DNA from: Isoetes taiwanensis
Taxonomy: Eukaryota; Streptophyta; Lycopodiopsida; Isoetales; Isoetaceae
Assembly: GCA_021234155.1 (NCBI GenBank)
Contig: JAJEKV010000027.1
Span: 188,001-252,000 of the forward strand
Direction of reading: 5' to 3'
DNA length: 64,000 nt
Shown: positions 10,749-22,459 of the stretch, one piece after another
Layout: each line of letters starts with the position of its first letter
Numbering within the stretch: position 1 is the first letter of the stretch
Made by a program: the position numbers and the translations under genes
Notes under the pieces: generated by a model
Databases searched by the model: none
What the model was told of the DNA's origin: nothing
What the model saw: only the letters and a program-made list of their open reading frames with translations

Positions 10749-13700
10749 ACTAGCAAAAAGGCGCAACAGAAGGCTTGGGCAGTTCTAAACTTGGATTCAA
10801 TTTCTCATTAAGAAAGCGTGTAGGAGACAAGGTATTAGCTATATTTCAATTTAACTTGTCCAAAGGCAAGGCCAAATTATCAGCGATGCTATTCTATTAA
10901 ATCATATTTATCTTGTAAAGTTAGTTTCATGAATTGTAGATGTTTGTTATTGCTCTTATCACCTTTATTGCCGTATATTTGATGGTCTGTTGTTAAGGGA
11001 TGGGAGGATGGAAAAACTTCATAAACTACATAAAAGGGCTTGGCTAAATGGATCAGCTGGCAGTTGTATATGCTGTGAAAAATACAAGCATTTTTCATAA
11101 TGCAACATGATCTACCTTTGCAATCATCTTTGTAGAAGGATTTATGACAATTATTGTCAGTAATATCGACTGTGCTAAAAGACATCCTTACTGTGTAGAG
11201 CTATGGTTTTGCCAATCCTTGAGCAAAGTTGTGTAGGCTAGAGAATAGCATTAACAATGTGGCTTGAGGTATTTGATAACTATGACCAGAGCTAAAGTTC
11301 TTTATGACAAGGTTACTTCATTTTCTGGGGATATTAAGACCTTTTGCTTCCATATTGATTGATGTAAGCTAACTAGAATTAACGAGAACTACAATGTTGT
11401 AGTGTACAAACTACACAAACTGCTTGAAATTTTCAAACTGCTATTCCCATCCGATTCATTGCCTTCATTTCTTATCCATCATCTGTCTATAAGCTTCCCA
11501 TTTTATTTGTTGCATAGGGTACTAATTAGGCACATGTCTTAGCTTTGTTAAACACGAGAATAAGCTGCTCTATATAGCACTTGAATCATTGTCTACCATC
11601 CTCACTGTAGATCAGATTGTCGGCTTGCATTGCCAGTGGATGATGCGCTATATGTAGTCTTTGTGTGGAGTTTGCGGTTGTGTCTATATCTGAATTGGAG
11701 TATCTTATTGCAAATAAATACCAAATCCAATCTCCTTTGGGTCTGACTCCAACATCCATGGAGGCCTAAATATCCAAGTTCAAGAGTGGAATGGGTTAAA
11801 ATCAACAGATCTAATATCAACGAGACACAAAGAAAGATACATGTTCATTACAAAATTAATTGTGCCAGTTGATGCATGCTCCAACAATGTCCTCCGAGCT
11901 TCTAAAGGAATTCCTTCCTCCTGTAACAATATAGCAATATGCATTCTGAGTTGTATTCTATATCACGCTTGTATTGTCAACATAAGGAGCCCAAATGAAT
12001 TCTATTCGTATTCCATGTTCATCAATCATGTGTAATTATAATCATGTGTTCATAATTATTGTGGTATTTAAACAGCTTAGTCTTCAATGTCTCTACTTCC
12101 TCCAAGAGTATTTCCAATATAGAAACAAGGAAGAGATGAGCCTCAGAATCCCCTGCTACTAGAATGTGAGAATCTTCAAGGAAGCTCAAGGCTCCAGCTG
12201 TGTCTAGTTTCTGAAATTTATAAATAATTAATGATCACCTGACAGCAGAACAAGGTATGGCTAATGATTGCTGTTGGAAATAACAGATACTGAAAGCGTT
12301 TAGAATGGCCGAGATAAATGGCCAGCAGCTGCCAATTGCACTTGCTCACCACATAAAGAGAGCTATGACGGAAGACTCTGGGCTATATAATCATGGCTCT
12401 CCTATCCTGATGGAAGAAATCCAAACTCTTTGTATCATATGTTTCTTCCATTACTTACAGACATGTCGAATAAGATACCATGATCTGGCTTCGTCACATG
12501 ATCTGCCCATTATCATTGAATTAATCTTCGAGGCTCAAGAAACCTAACGACTATTATCCCACCATGTTCAAACATGTCATAGCAGGACTATAAGGTGCTC
12601 CGAACTTGAGATACATCATGCTGCTCAAACAAATAGGAACTTCTTACATGAATCACATTTTTATACTCATTGTGGAGAAGGCCAAGGCCAGAAAAGAATC
12701 TCTTGCTATCTTGTAGACTTTAAGCATATCATACTTTCCCAAGATACTCTCTGTTTCCAAGATGTTTAATACCATCACATGCCAGAAGCATCTGCTGGCC
12801 CTATAGTAGTTTTCTGAAGATATTCCATTCAAGGGTCAGACATTTCGCCATGCAATCTTTGCGCATCAGAAATGCAGCTCATGCAAGACTTGCCAAAGTT
12901 TAGGCCTACTAAATATTCTTGAAAAAATGCTATGTCCCAAGCTTATTTTCCAGATATACCATCTAAGGGTCTTCTTTTTCGTGCTTTAATGAAACTAGTG
13001 TGCTATATGATCATCAGGATGGACTATTGACCTAATGCAAGAAATGTAGAGACTTTTCCAGTATTCAAGATGATCAGTGCAAATTGTTGACGCTGCATTC
13101 ATCATTCCAGCTTGAAGTAATATTTAAACACACAGTGCATCAAGCATAAGGTTAGAAAAGACTTCACTTAAGACGGGCTGAGAAAGGTAGTAAAATACAG
13201 CAGAATTGACAGCTGCCAACCTCGAATGGGATTCATCCTTGTTTGAATAACTTAACTTTGCTTCTCTACGAGATAAATCAGATAGTCCAACACAATTGAC
13301 TTGGGCAACTTTATGTGGCCTGGACATGGAGTACAAATGTGATTTTAAAAGGATATTATTGCTTGTCTGAAGTTCATATGTTTTTTGAGAATGACAAAAG
13401 CCAAATGGCTAGGCCCAAAATGGCTAGACCAGAACCCACCATCTAGATGACCAGAACCCACCATCTATATGTTCAGCAATGTCTACAGTAGGAATCTCTA
13501 GCTCCAAAAATCTAAACAAACTAGATTGAAATGCTTACTGCATCGATTCGATAGTTGTGGTGGCAGCTCATGTTTCTCGAAATTCCCAGATAATCCCTTG
13601 CAAGAAATATCAGATAGATTAGATCTGGGTGGGAGACAGACATATGAAAGATCACTCTAAGAAAAAAGAAAGCATGGCATTCTACAAAAGAGGTCAAATC

Positions 13701-14265
13701 GATAGAGCTCATAGAGGCATTTGCGAGCTCCAATAGAGCATACCTTTGTGATGGATGGTGGACTTGAGCCGATCTGCACGATGATCTACGAATAGATCGA
13801 TAGAAGGAAAAAGAAAATAAAGAGTGGCAACTAGACTGTGGTGCCATTGAAGCCGCAGAACAAAAAGTCTAGGATTAACTCGACGCAGCCAACAAACGAA
13901 TTAGGGCCCATAATAAGAAAAATCGCCACTCACGCTAAAAAACATATCTACTGCCTTCAAGAAATGGCAGAGGCACAGCCTAAACAGAAACGAATTTGAT
14001 GCTTAAACCAAGTTAAACCAAGGAAGGGAGGAAGGACTGGACACTACAAGAGAAGCAAAGGCACTTAGTTAGGTTGAGAAGCAACGGAACAAGAAAAGAA
14101 GAGATGCGACGTTCCCAGCGGCAATCCCTGGCTTATTTTTCTCAACCGTACCTTTCAGTAGATCAAAATCCGACGGCATGTTGCCTGTCCATGTCAAATT
14201 TTTAGACACGTGGGTAGACTAGGCTTCGAGATAATGCGCCACTCGAGGTTAGGCTGTTGCGCTAA
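10749..14265. mobile_element. 3.5-kb stretch absent from repeat A, possible TIR insertion
   Basis: Repeat A lacks this stretch. Near its ends are 9-bp inverted repeats GCGCAACAG (10761-10769) and CTGTTGCGC (14254-14262). TAAA stands just outside both ends (about 10745-10748 and 14263-14266), as a short target duplication might. The left terminal repeat is offset by about 11 bases from the junction, so the termini are imperfect. Internal content is mainly AT-rich. The only gene-like pieces are a possible first exon at 13744-13847 and a 98-codon minus-strand frame at 10889-11185 with no recognised domain. The alternative is a deletion in A. Confidence 0.35.
13744..13847 (-). CDS. Possible first coding exon, unidentified gene
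   Basis: A minus-strand ATG at 13847 opens MAPQSSCHSLFSFSFYRSIR and ends at an AAAG|GTATGC donor. Ser/Arg richness near the N-terminus would fit an organelle targeting peptide, but this is only compositional. A pyrimidine-rich leader lies upstream to about 14,110. No downstream exon could be linked with confidence. Confidence 0.25.
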
Positions 14266-15299
14266 AAATAGATAAAGACATACCAGTATATAGAGTTGTT
14301 TCAATGCAATCATGATTTTAAGTCAGATTCACAGACATAGAGCAGGTCCGCCTCTTATTCGAGCTGTTCCAAATCGTCCTTGAGATCCATATTTGGCTGC
14401 GGCAAGGCCGGGCAAATCCGCAGGCCAATGCTTTTCCTGGAACCCTAGTTTTCCTTTAGGTCATGAAACCCTAGAATGGTATGCGTATACTTGCCTGATG
14501 CGTGTCGACTATTGTATAACTCATTAAATGCCATGTCCTTTCCGTATAACATGCGTGTACCCACAAATGATTCATTCTGCATATGTGTGCGAAATAAATG
14601 CTATGGTTTTCAACTTTCCAGGTCCTCTTTTCCTTATAATTTGTATTAATCCCTTTCTCTTGTCATGCCGTATGAACTATTATTCATACGTACTATTTGT
14701 CATAAGGAAGGCTTTCTCCTAGTAAGATCACTCAAAGTTGGACCAAGGTGCCAGAATTAGGTCCCAACTTCCCATATGGCGTAGAGTTATAACTATGTTT
14801 CTATGCTAAATAAAACCTTTTGACAATATACATAATGTAGGAACCATTATGTAGTGATTTCAGGATTATTTCATTAAAAGCTTATATCCTACTAGACTGG
14901 GTAAAGGATAATGGTAAAGTGTAACCTAATAGTGAACCAAGTTTACGACCATGGACCCTTGTCCATTTGCTAATAAATGAACCAACTTTCCATTTTATTG
15001 AAAAACTGATTCCTCGAACTGTGGGTATGGCGCAGAAAATAAATTCAAATTGAAATATTATTTTGCCAACTTCAAGCTAGTAGTCAAGAGTGGTTAAACC
15101 ATTATATTGGTTCATGATATTGTAGCAAAGTCATGAACAATATCCTTGCATCTTTTCTATGGTAGGTCCTTTAGAACTGGCCATAGTGTAAATACCAACC
15201 ACAAATAAAATATCTAGGTTCCCCTATACTTGGTAACAGGTTTTGGTAAAGGAAAACCTATCAGTGGACATTGAATATATATGTATGTATAGATATATA

Positions 15300-16450
15300 T
15301 ATATACAAGAAATTTAGCACGTCCTACGGTGCATGTTCCCATGGTGCAAGTTTCAATTTTAGCATGTTTCTATGGTGCATCAAGATTTTACAAAGATTCT
15401 TCTAGATTGCATCAAGATTCCCTTAGATACCCTTAAATTGTATTAGATTTGCTTACATTAAGAAGGTGTTCTTAGATTCTGTTAGATTCCATTAGATTTT
15501 ATGAGATTTTCGTAGATTCCCTTACGATTCCATTAGATTTTATGAGATTTTCGTAGATTCCCTTAGATTTTATGATAATCTATTATATCCCATCGAAATT
15601 CCTCTAGATTCTGCATAATGTTATGAACATTCCCTTAGATTCTACTGAAACTCGATGAGATTGGTCTAGATTGCCCTACATTTTCTTGGATTCTATGAGA
15701 TTCCCTTAGATTCTATAAGTTTCTCTTAGAGCCTATGAAGATGCTCCCAGATTCTCCATGATGTTATGAAGATTCCCTTAGGTTCTTCTCAAATTCTATG
15801 ACATTCCCATATAAATGCCTTTAGATTTGCTTAGGTTTTATGAGATTCCCTTAGATTCTGTTATATTTTATGCAATTCTTTTATATTCTATGAAGATTCC
15901 CCTGGGTTCTTTAACATTCCATTAAGTTTTATGAGAATTCCTTAGATTCACTTAGACTTTGTGAAATTCCCTTAGTTCTAAAACATTCTAACATTCTAGC
16001 TAGAACATTTTAGAAGGTTCAATGTCCTAGAACATTATTTTAACATTATAGAAGATTGTATATTCTAGAACCTTCTAGAAAGTTCTAGAATATTAAGTTC
16101 TAGGACATTTTAGAATGTTCTAAGATTAAATTTCTTTATATTTCTATAGATTCATTTATGTTTTATGAGATTGCCTTAGATCTCTATAAAATTTTACAAC
16201 TTTTTTTATTATTCTAGAAGGTTCTATATTGTAGAACCTCTTGGGACCTTCTAGAAGGTTTTGGAGCTTTCTATAAGGTTCTAGAACGCTTCTGAATTTT
16301 CCAAAACATTATAGCAGAATGCCTAAGCATTGCGAGCTTTGATTTATGCTAAAGACAAAAGGAGGGTTTAGCTTTCAGAGGAAGGGTTCTTCAGTTCCAG
16401 TCGGCAACGTATGAGTTCTAGAACTTCCTAGAACATTCTGGGACTTTTGG
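15300..16450. repeat. Degenerate AGATTC / TTCTAGAA repeat tract
   Basis: The first half (15,390-15,980) consists of imperfect units of the type CCTTAGATTCTATGAGATT, including a clear tandem pair at about 15,485-15,567. The second half (15,980-16,450) is dense in TTCTAGAA palindromes. No reading frame is present. A relative of the first half on the other strand lies at 53,640-54,140. Confidence 0.7.
16063..16090. promoter_or_regulatory. Six-unit perfect heat-shock-element-like array
   Basis: TTC and GAA alternate with exact two-base spacing six times in 28 bases (TTC-TA-GAA-CC-TTC-TA-GAA-AG-TTC-TA-GAA), the pattern bound by heat-shock factor trimers. Weaker clusters follow at 16,215-16,290 and 16,405-16,435. 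No TATA box and gene pair follows at once, so it may be only a by-product of the TTCTAGAA repeat. Confidence 0.45.
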
Positions 16451-18550
16451 TGCAAAGGCGATAGGTGAGTTGTAAGGTTTTTTATTTCAAAATTGTGCCA
16501 TTTCTAGAGCATAAGTTTGGGCTGATGCATGAGTAGCAAAAGATTGCTTGGAGTTGGTTGCCCGTTAGATACTCTAAAGGATGTGATGGTGAAAAAGGAC
16601 ACTGTTATTAACCTATGAAATTCCCTAGTTAACAATCGATGAGTACTATTCGCATTAATTTGGGCACAAAGTTTAGTTGAATTCCGTCCATATCCCTTGT
16701 AGATTTGGTGTTATATGCGATAAAGTGTAATGGTTTACTTTGCAAGTTGTACACTAGCTTTAAAGTCAATTGCATGAAAAAACAAATGATATATTAGTAT
16801 CTACTATGAAGTTTTTATTTCTAGATTGCATTGTTGGAATCGTTTTAGAACATAAAGCAATCAAGCCTTTGAGCGTGAAGGTTTATCTGCACTTAGCATC
16901 TCGTTAATTAGCTCTTGTATCTCAGGCAATATCCTTGTGCATGTTCGCTGCTTAATAAAATCGCAACTGTAGAGTAGAATAGACAATGACCTTGCAGGAT
17001 AGCAGTACATACATTTCTAAGGTCTAAAGATGCTTACAACAATGCAAATGTGTTCCTAAGGCCCATGTTATGATCGGCCATGTGAAGGCATTAATTCCTT
17101 TTCTTACAGTCTTGGCTTGTGCTTAGAAACACTTTCATTTGTATGAAATCTTGCTATATCTATGCCTGTTACGTGGAGCAGTGGCTTGCATCGTTCCTTC
17201 CCTATTGTGCGAACTACATTATATCTATTTGTAGCTAAAGCTTTCGAGGCATACCATGTTCAGACAATCAATAACGAAGCTCCATTTCTCAAACACGGAC
17301 ACACATTGAAAAGGTTAGAGAACAGCTTATAAAAGATGCTAGGCACATGTTTTTTAGATTCATATTTTTTACCACTCTGCCTCCAAATGTAAGTTCACTA
17401 TGGGCTTCTAAATGACAGAAAGAATGGTAGCACTTGATGTTACTACCATATCAAGCTGCAATTGAATCTGCAAAATATGTCCTATGAAAGGATTTTGAAT
17501 GAGTTCGAACACCATAGACAAAAAATAACGTTCATATTGAGAAGCTTTTCAAACCTTGCAATATACTCCAAGAACTTCTAAGTTATAATTTACGTTAAGA
17601 ATAAATTTACCTTGGGGGTGCAGTTTTCAACTTGAAATACTCTGCAATCAAACTCTGCAAGTCTTTTGAGTTTAAAATTCACAAGATTTACCCTTAATTT
17701 TTTGGTTGGGCCAACACGCTTATAGATAGTACATTATGCATGGACACTCATCTCCATAAAATAGGACCTAAACAAACCATACTAACATTGTTCATATGAT
17801 GGTACATAATGCATGGACATTTGTTCCCATACAATAGGACCTAAACAAACCATACTAACATTGTTCATATGATGGTCAAATACTTCGATTCATGGGGTAA
17901 GTTAATCACATTACAAAACATGTTACTGCAAGGCACCTGGTCTAAGATGAACTTGTTTATTATTGCAAGGCACTTGGCAAGTGGAAATGGAGATTTTGCA
18001 TCCTCAAATTAAATCCGAGATAAAACAACAAATGCAAGCTAACGTCCTCAAACCAAATCTAAGCCAGAGCTACAAATGCAGGATGACCTTTTGCAAAATG
18101 TGTGAAGAAGCACTGAATTGCACAAAATCCTCTGTAACCACTATTGATCCGGGTCAAGCGAAAGTCCCATTCCAAGTATGGATATAGGTATAAAAATTGC
18201 AATATAGATTGGTTTCAAAGCATAGTTGTTGCCCCAGAGCCTTTGTTGGGCAAGGACTTGAGTTCCCTGGGTGCATAAACCGTAGTAGGTAACCTATTGC
18301 TTTAAAGGTATTTAAAATAATATCTAATGCATGTAGGCATCGAGACTATCCCCTTAAGGAATAATTTAGCTTATGGTTTAAATATGATGGGTCAAAGTGT
18401 GAGCACCCGATAAGTGGCTGGCTTATTAACACCGATTTTGAGAGTATCAAGGTTATCGTCTTTTATATTAATTTTGAAGCAACTCAAAATCTGACTCTGA
18501 TAGCTTTAGTGGTCTGCAACAACATAATGTTAGGTTAACGTCTATCAGGA
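16451..18550. other. No gene seen; one short tandem duplication
   Basis: AT-rich sequence without a supported gene. A 73-bp tandem duplication at about 17,729-17,874 repeats the ATAGGACCTAAACAAACC block. A short frame at 17,963-18,187 shows no domain and no splice context. Confidence 0.45.

Positions 18551-18552
<2 letters not shown>

Positions 18553-18599
<47 letters not shown>
18553..18599. repeat. (GA)n microsatellite
   Basis: About 23 uninterrupted GA dinucleotides. Confidence 0.95.
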
Positions 18600-18601
<2 letters not shown>

Positions 18602-19202
18602 TCTAGTAAACTTAGTTGATCCTGCAGGACCATAACAACAATTTGATGTTGATAAATCAAGCATAAGGCGTTATTAAGGATTGCTAAACTCCTATCCTTC
18701 AAGAATAGAGTTTAAAAGAATATATAAACCTTGTCATTATGAAATGCCAGGTTTTCTATGTTTGTTTCCTATTTCCAAAGCAAAGCAGAGAGACCCAGTT
18801 ACACCTGAGCCAAAGTTGCACAAATGTGGGAATGCCAAGGATCCGTCACAGGGAAGAGAATTCATAGGTGTATCATACAAACGGGCATGCTACTGGGAAC
18901 CTCCTTATAAAATGCATCAGAAATACAAAAATTCATTGCATAACGGGGCAGGCAAATGCTGCAAAAGAACATGGGCTCAAACAATCCATGATAAAAACTT
19001 ATGCAGGATGTGGAATGCTAAGAATTCAAACTCTCAATATGAAAAATTAAGTATAAATAATAGACATCACTGCATATTTATCAGTACTCGGCTTAAATAT
19101 TCAAATGATGACCTATCAATGCAAGGCTATTCAGAAAACCAGACATTGACATCAGGAAAATAAACATCACGTATGGTCTTGAATCTATACAAGCTTTGCA
19201 GG

Positions 19203-20102
19203 TCAGACAGAAGAAGCGCATGCACCCCAAGCCCTTCTTTTAGGCCAGCTCTGTTCACTTCGTCCAGTGATACTTTCATCTGGAATAGAATAATTAATTA
19301 AAAAAAATCCGCAACATTGGAATTTAAGAGTTGTTCCTACCTGAAAACTAGTTTGGTTTCCATCCCCAATAGTGAGGACAGCTGATTGCTGGCTAAACAG
19401 TCTGCTCTCAAAGATTTGTTCTAAGAGGTTATGGTTCAGAACCTTAAGCATAGAAGAAATAACACAAGCAAATCTAAGGCACACACATTGCATCCCATCC
19501 GGCCTGCATCTGCGGATTTGGCTTAAGATCTGGACAAAAACCCCTTTGGCTATAAACTCCTGCAAGCAAAAGCAGAGAAATGATAAGTATTTACATAAAA
19601 AAAATCAAATGTAAAGGGCAAAACTCTGGCATCAGTGCATCAGAAGGGTTTTCCAGTTGATATCTAAGGGTACGCTGTTGAGCACTTTAAATCCACAACT
19701 CCATCCCTGTCACAGGTCGCCGAATGATATTCTCGCTAAGAATCTGAAAAAGACAAAAGAAACAAATAGTAATCCAAAGGCACAGAAAGCCCTGTTATGG
19801 TACCAAGATTATGCTTACCCCAATAAGAGGATTTTTGCCCTTACGATATTAATTAACAATGCAGAGCTCTATGGATTGCCCAGAAATTGCTTAATCCTGT
19901 CAAATTGCCGGATTTGATGCAAGAACAGCATTGCCTAGAGTCGGATTAATGGCGGGGGCTTCGGCTCAGAGCTAACTAAACAGAACCAGCACAGACAGAA
20001 ATACGAAGGAATTTACGGCGGAGTAGCTCGATTTGAAGCATGAGGGTTTTATCCAGAGAGTTACCTGGCGGGCTTCTTCCTGCCCAAGCATCGATCGAAC
20101 AT
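19203..20102 (-). CDS. 5' exons of an unidentified helical-repeat gene
   Basis: The minus strand shows an ordered set of exon-like pieces. An ATG at 20,100-20,102 gives MFDRCLGRKKPAR and ends at a GCCAG|GTAACT donor (20,065). A CTTTTTCAG acceptor at about 19,744 opens ILSENIIRRPVTGMELWI. A longer exon (about 19,341-19,565) reads EFIAKGVFVQILSQIRRCRP, GMQCVCLRFACVISSML and NHNLLEQIFESRLFSQQ and ends at CAG|GTAGGA. After a 61-bp intron (19,280-19,340) comes LDEVNRAGLKEGLG. The helical pattern GMQxxxLRF...HNLL loosely recalls armadillo-like proteins of the FHIP/RAI16 type, a weak guess. No continuation below 19,200 was found, so it may be truncated. Heat-shock-like elements and a TATA box lie upstream. 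Confidence 0.4.
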
Positions 20103-20403
20103 AGATATGGGCGCTGGAGCATGCAGCGGGCCAAAAATTGCTGGAACCTAACCTGTACTTAAAAAATTCGGTTGCTTCAATAATATCTCCGGAGATAGCT
20201 CCAAGCCCAATAAATATATGGCTCGTTATATAGGAGAAGCTAGACGAGCATAACCGACGGTGAGCGCCATAGCTGGATCCGGTGAGCGCCATAGCAGAAG
20301 GAAAGGCCAGGGCCATAGCTGGACCCGTATGCCATAACCATGGCATTCATAATATAACATGAGGGCGCCTGCGGCACAAGCATACATAATTCCAAAATAT
20401 TCA

Positions 20404-20465
20404 CATATATACTTAACACTCACAACATTGAAGAATGTTCTAGAATTTCTTGCCACCTTCTAGAA
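20404..20465 (-). promoter_or_regulatory. Heat-shock-type elements and TATA box
   Basis: GAA-TG-TTC-TA-GAA with exact spacing occurs at 20,433-20,445 and TTC-TA-GAA at 20,458-20,465. On the minus strand a TATATAT box follows at 20,404-20,411, leading toward the exons at 20,102 and below. Spacing suits a heat-inducible promoter for that gene. Confidence 0.45.
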
Positions 20466-20506
20466 TTTCCAAGACATTTTGGAAGCTACCACATCTCCGC
20501 CAAGAG

Positions 20507-20690
20507 GCTTCCGGAAGCCACCAGAATCGACGGCCCACATCGCGAGGGAGCGAACGGACGGTCGGGATCTGGCGGGTTATATATAATGGACCATTCCGGA
20601 AGCCACCAGATCCGACGACCGAGATCGCGACGGAGCGAACCGACGGCCGAGATCTGGCGGGCGTATATAAAAGATTTTTCCGGAAGCCAC
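20507..20690. repeat. GC-rich tandem repeat with a TATA motif in each unit
   Basis: Two units of about 88 bp, plus a partial third, start with TTCCGGAAGCCACCA, pass through GATCGCGA-GGAGCGAAC and GATCTGGCGGG, and end in TATATATAA or TATATAAAA. The block is far more GC-rich than its surroundings. Repeated TATA boxes plus TTC-CG-GAA half-elements suggest duplicated core-promoter modules, but no transcript can be shown. Confidence 0.6.
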
Positions 20691-20719
20691 CACTAAAAAT
20701 GATATGTATATACAAGAAT

Positions 20720-22120
20720 TTGGCGCTGGCGGAGCCGGCGCGTTGAAACTGTACTTTGCAAGTGCTTAAGGATAAATATAAAGATTTGATGTTGGGAATT
20801 TATGAAAGATGTAAATATCAATCTCCAATATGTGTAGGTCCTTTTAATTCTAAATAGTTTATGATTATTTTGTGAGTTACGGATTACTCATGATAGCGGT
20901 CTATTAGATATGTTAAGATCTTTAATGTTAAGGACAATATTTGAGCTACTAAAATGTGCTAATGCCTCTAAATGATCTGAACTCCACTTAACTACAACAT
21001 GTCTCCATATGCTTACTCTATGGAGCCGGCACTTTTGCCGTCCTCAAATGTTTGACTAGTTGTTGATAGGATAATGTATTAATGGATAACATAGGGCCAA
21101 AGGCAAATCTTTGATGTCTTCACATGTTTGACTAGTTGTGCATAGGGGATAATGTATTGATTGATAGTATAGGGCCAGATTAGATGTTAAAATAAACAGT
21201 TGATGTTGGGAAGACATTTGTCAAAAAGTTTATTACTGGAGATTTGCGAATACATCAACGTATTCTGGAAGCCTCATAAGCGTGCCTCCAAATAAACTTG
21301 TTGCTCCATTATCCCTTGCAAAGGCAGTGAGTAGATGAGGAATTGTCTCTTGAGTCCTTGAAGGAATTATGAAGGTGAGCTTTTGTCTTTTGAATTTAAC
21401 TCAGAGAAACTAAAGGGAACTTGGAGAAAAAATCCTTCAACTGTGACTTTTATTCCTCTAAAAGGATTTGGCATCATTTTTAGACATAGCACAAATTCCC
21501 CTATAAAGATTTAGAAGAAGAAAATGTTGCAGAGCTTAAAGAACCCAAAATCTCCTTGTTTCATTTTGCATGCATTTGCTTGGCCATTTGGGGTTGGGTT
21601 GTAAATGTTATAATTTGTGCACGTGTATTCTTATATTGAGGCCCAAATCACACTTCTGCCCAACCAAAGATTTTTTGGCATAGGCTAATAATAACTTGCC
21701 ATGTGGATAAAAAGAAGCACTCAACATAATACACCATGCTTCCTAAAGTATGACATGGCCTTTGGCGTGTATTAAAGTTTTGGACGTGCAATATTGCTTG
21801 TCTAAAATTTTGACATGCATTATTTTTTTGCCACGTGGACACTTGCCCATTAAATTCAAATCTTGGCTATTTGATTCAAATTTTCTTTTTTGAGTTGGAC
21901 GGGCTCTAGTTGTGTTAAATTCCAATAGGGTTATGGCAAATAAGAAACCACGTGATGACGTGGCTAACAGACATGTTGGAAATTCGTGAACTCGTTTTGC
22001 CAAAAATAATAGCATCCACATGCATTTCAAGAAACTTTGTGAACTAAATTGGCAAAGGTGAAGACTATGTGACATTTAGATTCTGGTTGTTAGTGTTTAT
22101 CTCTAACATATAATTATAAT
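20720..22120. other. No gene seen; short direct repeat
   Basis: No supported gene. Two imperfect copies of a block with TGTTTGACTAGTTGT and AGGATAATGTATT lie at about 21,040-21,105 and 21,115-21,178. Confidence 0.4.
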
Positions 22121-22128
22121 AAGGTAGA

Positions 22129-22280
22129 TTCTGGAATGTTCTATAATTGAACATAAAATATAGAGTTTTCAATGGTCACTATAAATGGAAGGTACTAGAA
22201 GATAGAAGATGGAATCTGTTTCTAGAAACATCTGGCGCCTTGTTGAATGATACAGAGAGCTTTTTTATCTTCGTATAAAA
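22129..22280 (+). promoter_or_regulatory. Heat-shock-type promoter
   Basis: TTC-TG-GAA-TG-TTC with exact spacing (22,129-22,141) and TTC-TA-GAA (22,220-22,227) precede TATAAAA (22,274-22,280) on the plus strand. This is the order and distance of a heat-inducible promoter. A further TTC-TA-GAA-GC-TTC lies at 22,633-22,645. Downstream, an ATG at 22,460 opens only a short frame, so the driven gene is not identified. Confidence 0.45.
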
Positions 22281-22459
22281 GGGAGGAGAAGGCGGCACTT
22301 CAACCCTAGCGGAGATTGAGTGCCGATTAAAGCGTGAGGTTGATTGCGAGAAGAATCTGAACCCAGTCGTCCTGGATAAATACGAACGGGGGTGCAAATA
22401 ACGTTCCCTTTTATAGAGAGAGCGGCGACAGAAAGCAGGGCGGCGGCAATACCTCGCCA

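Larger units (their letters stand above)
9032..15297 (-). repeat. Segment B: longer copy of the repeat A family
   Basis: The ends match repeat A on both sides (ATATAGAACAGTTTTGCTTAGC on the left, allowing for strand; a (TATA) tract with GTATGTATAG at about 15,280 on the right). Inside, B carries two stretches missing from A: 9301-10199, which includes conserved coding sequence, and 10749-14265. The left side sits directly beside the 3' parts of the retroelement gene, and the coding strand is minus. Whether the two ends are true element termini cannot be settled, because no target-site duplication is obvious. Confidence 0.6.

Noticed and set aside
15390-16300. CRISPR-like repeat array
   Set aside because: Units are degenerate, spacers are not unique and of unequal size, and the setting is a plant genome.
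18681-19163. 160-codon plus-strand open frame
   Set aside because: No domain, no splice context, composition like noncoding sequence rich in Lys and Asn codons. It lies beside a better supported minus-strand gene.
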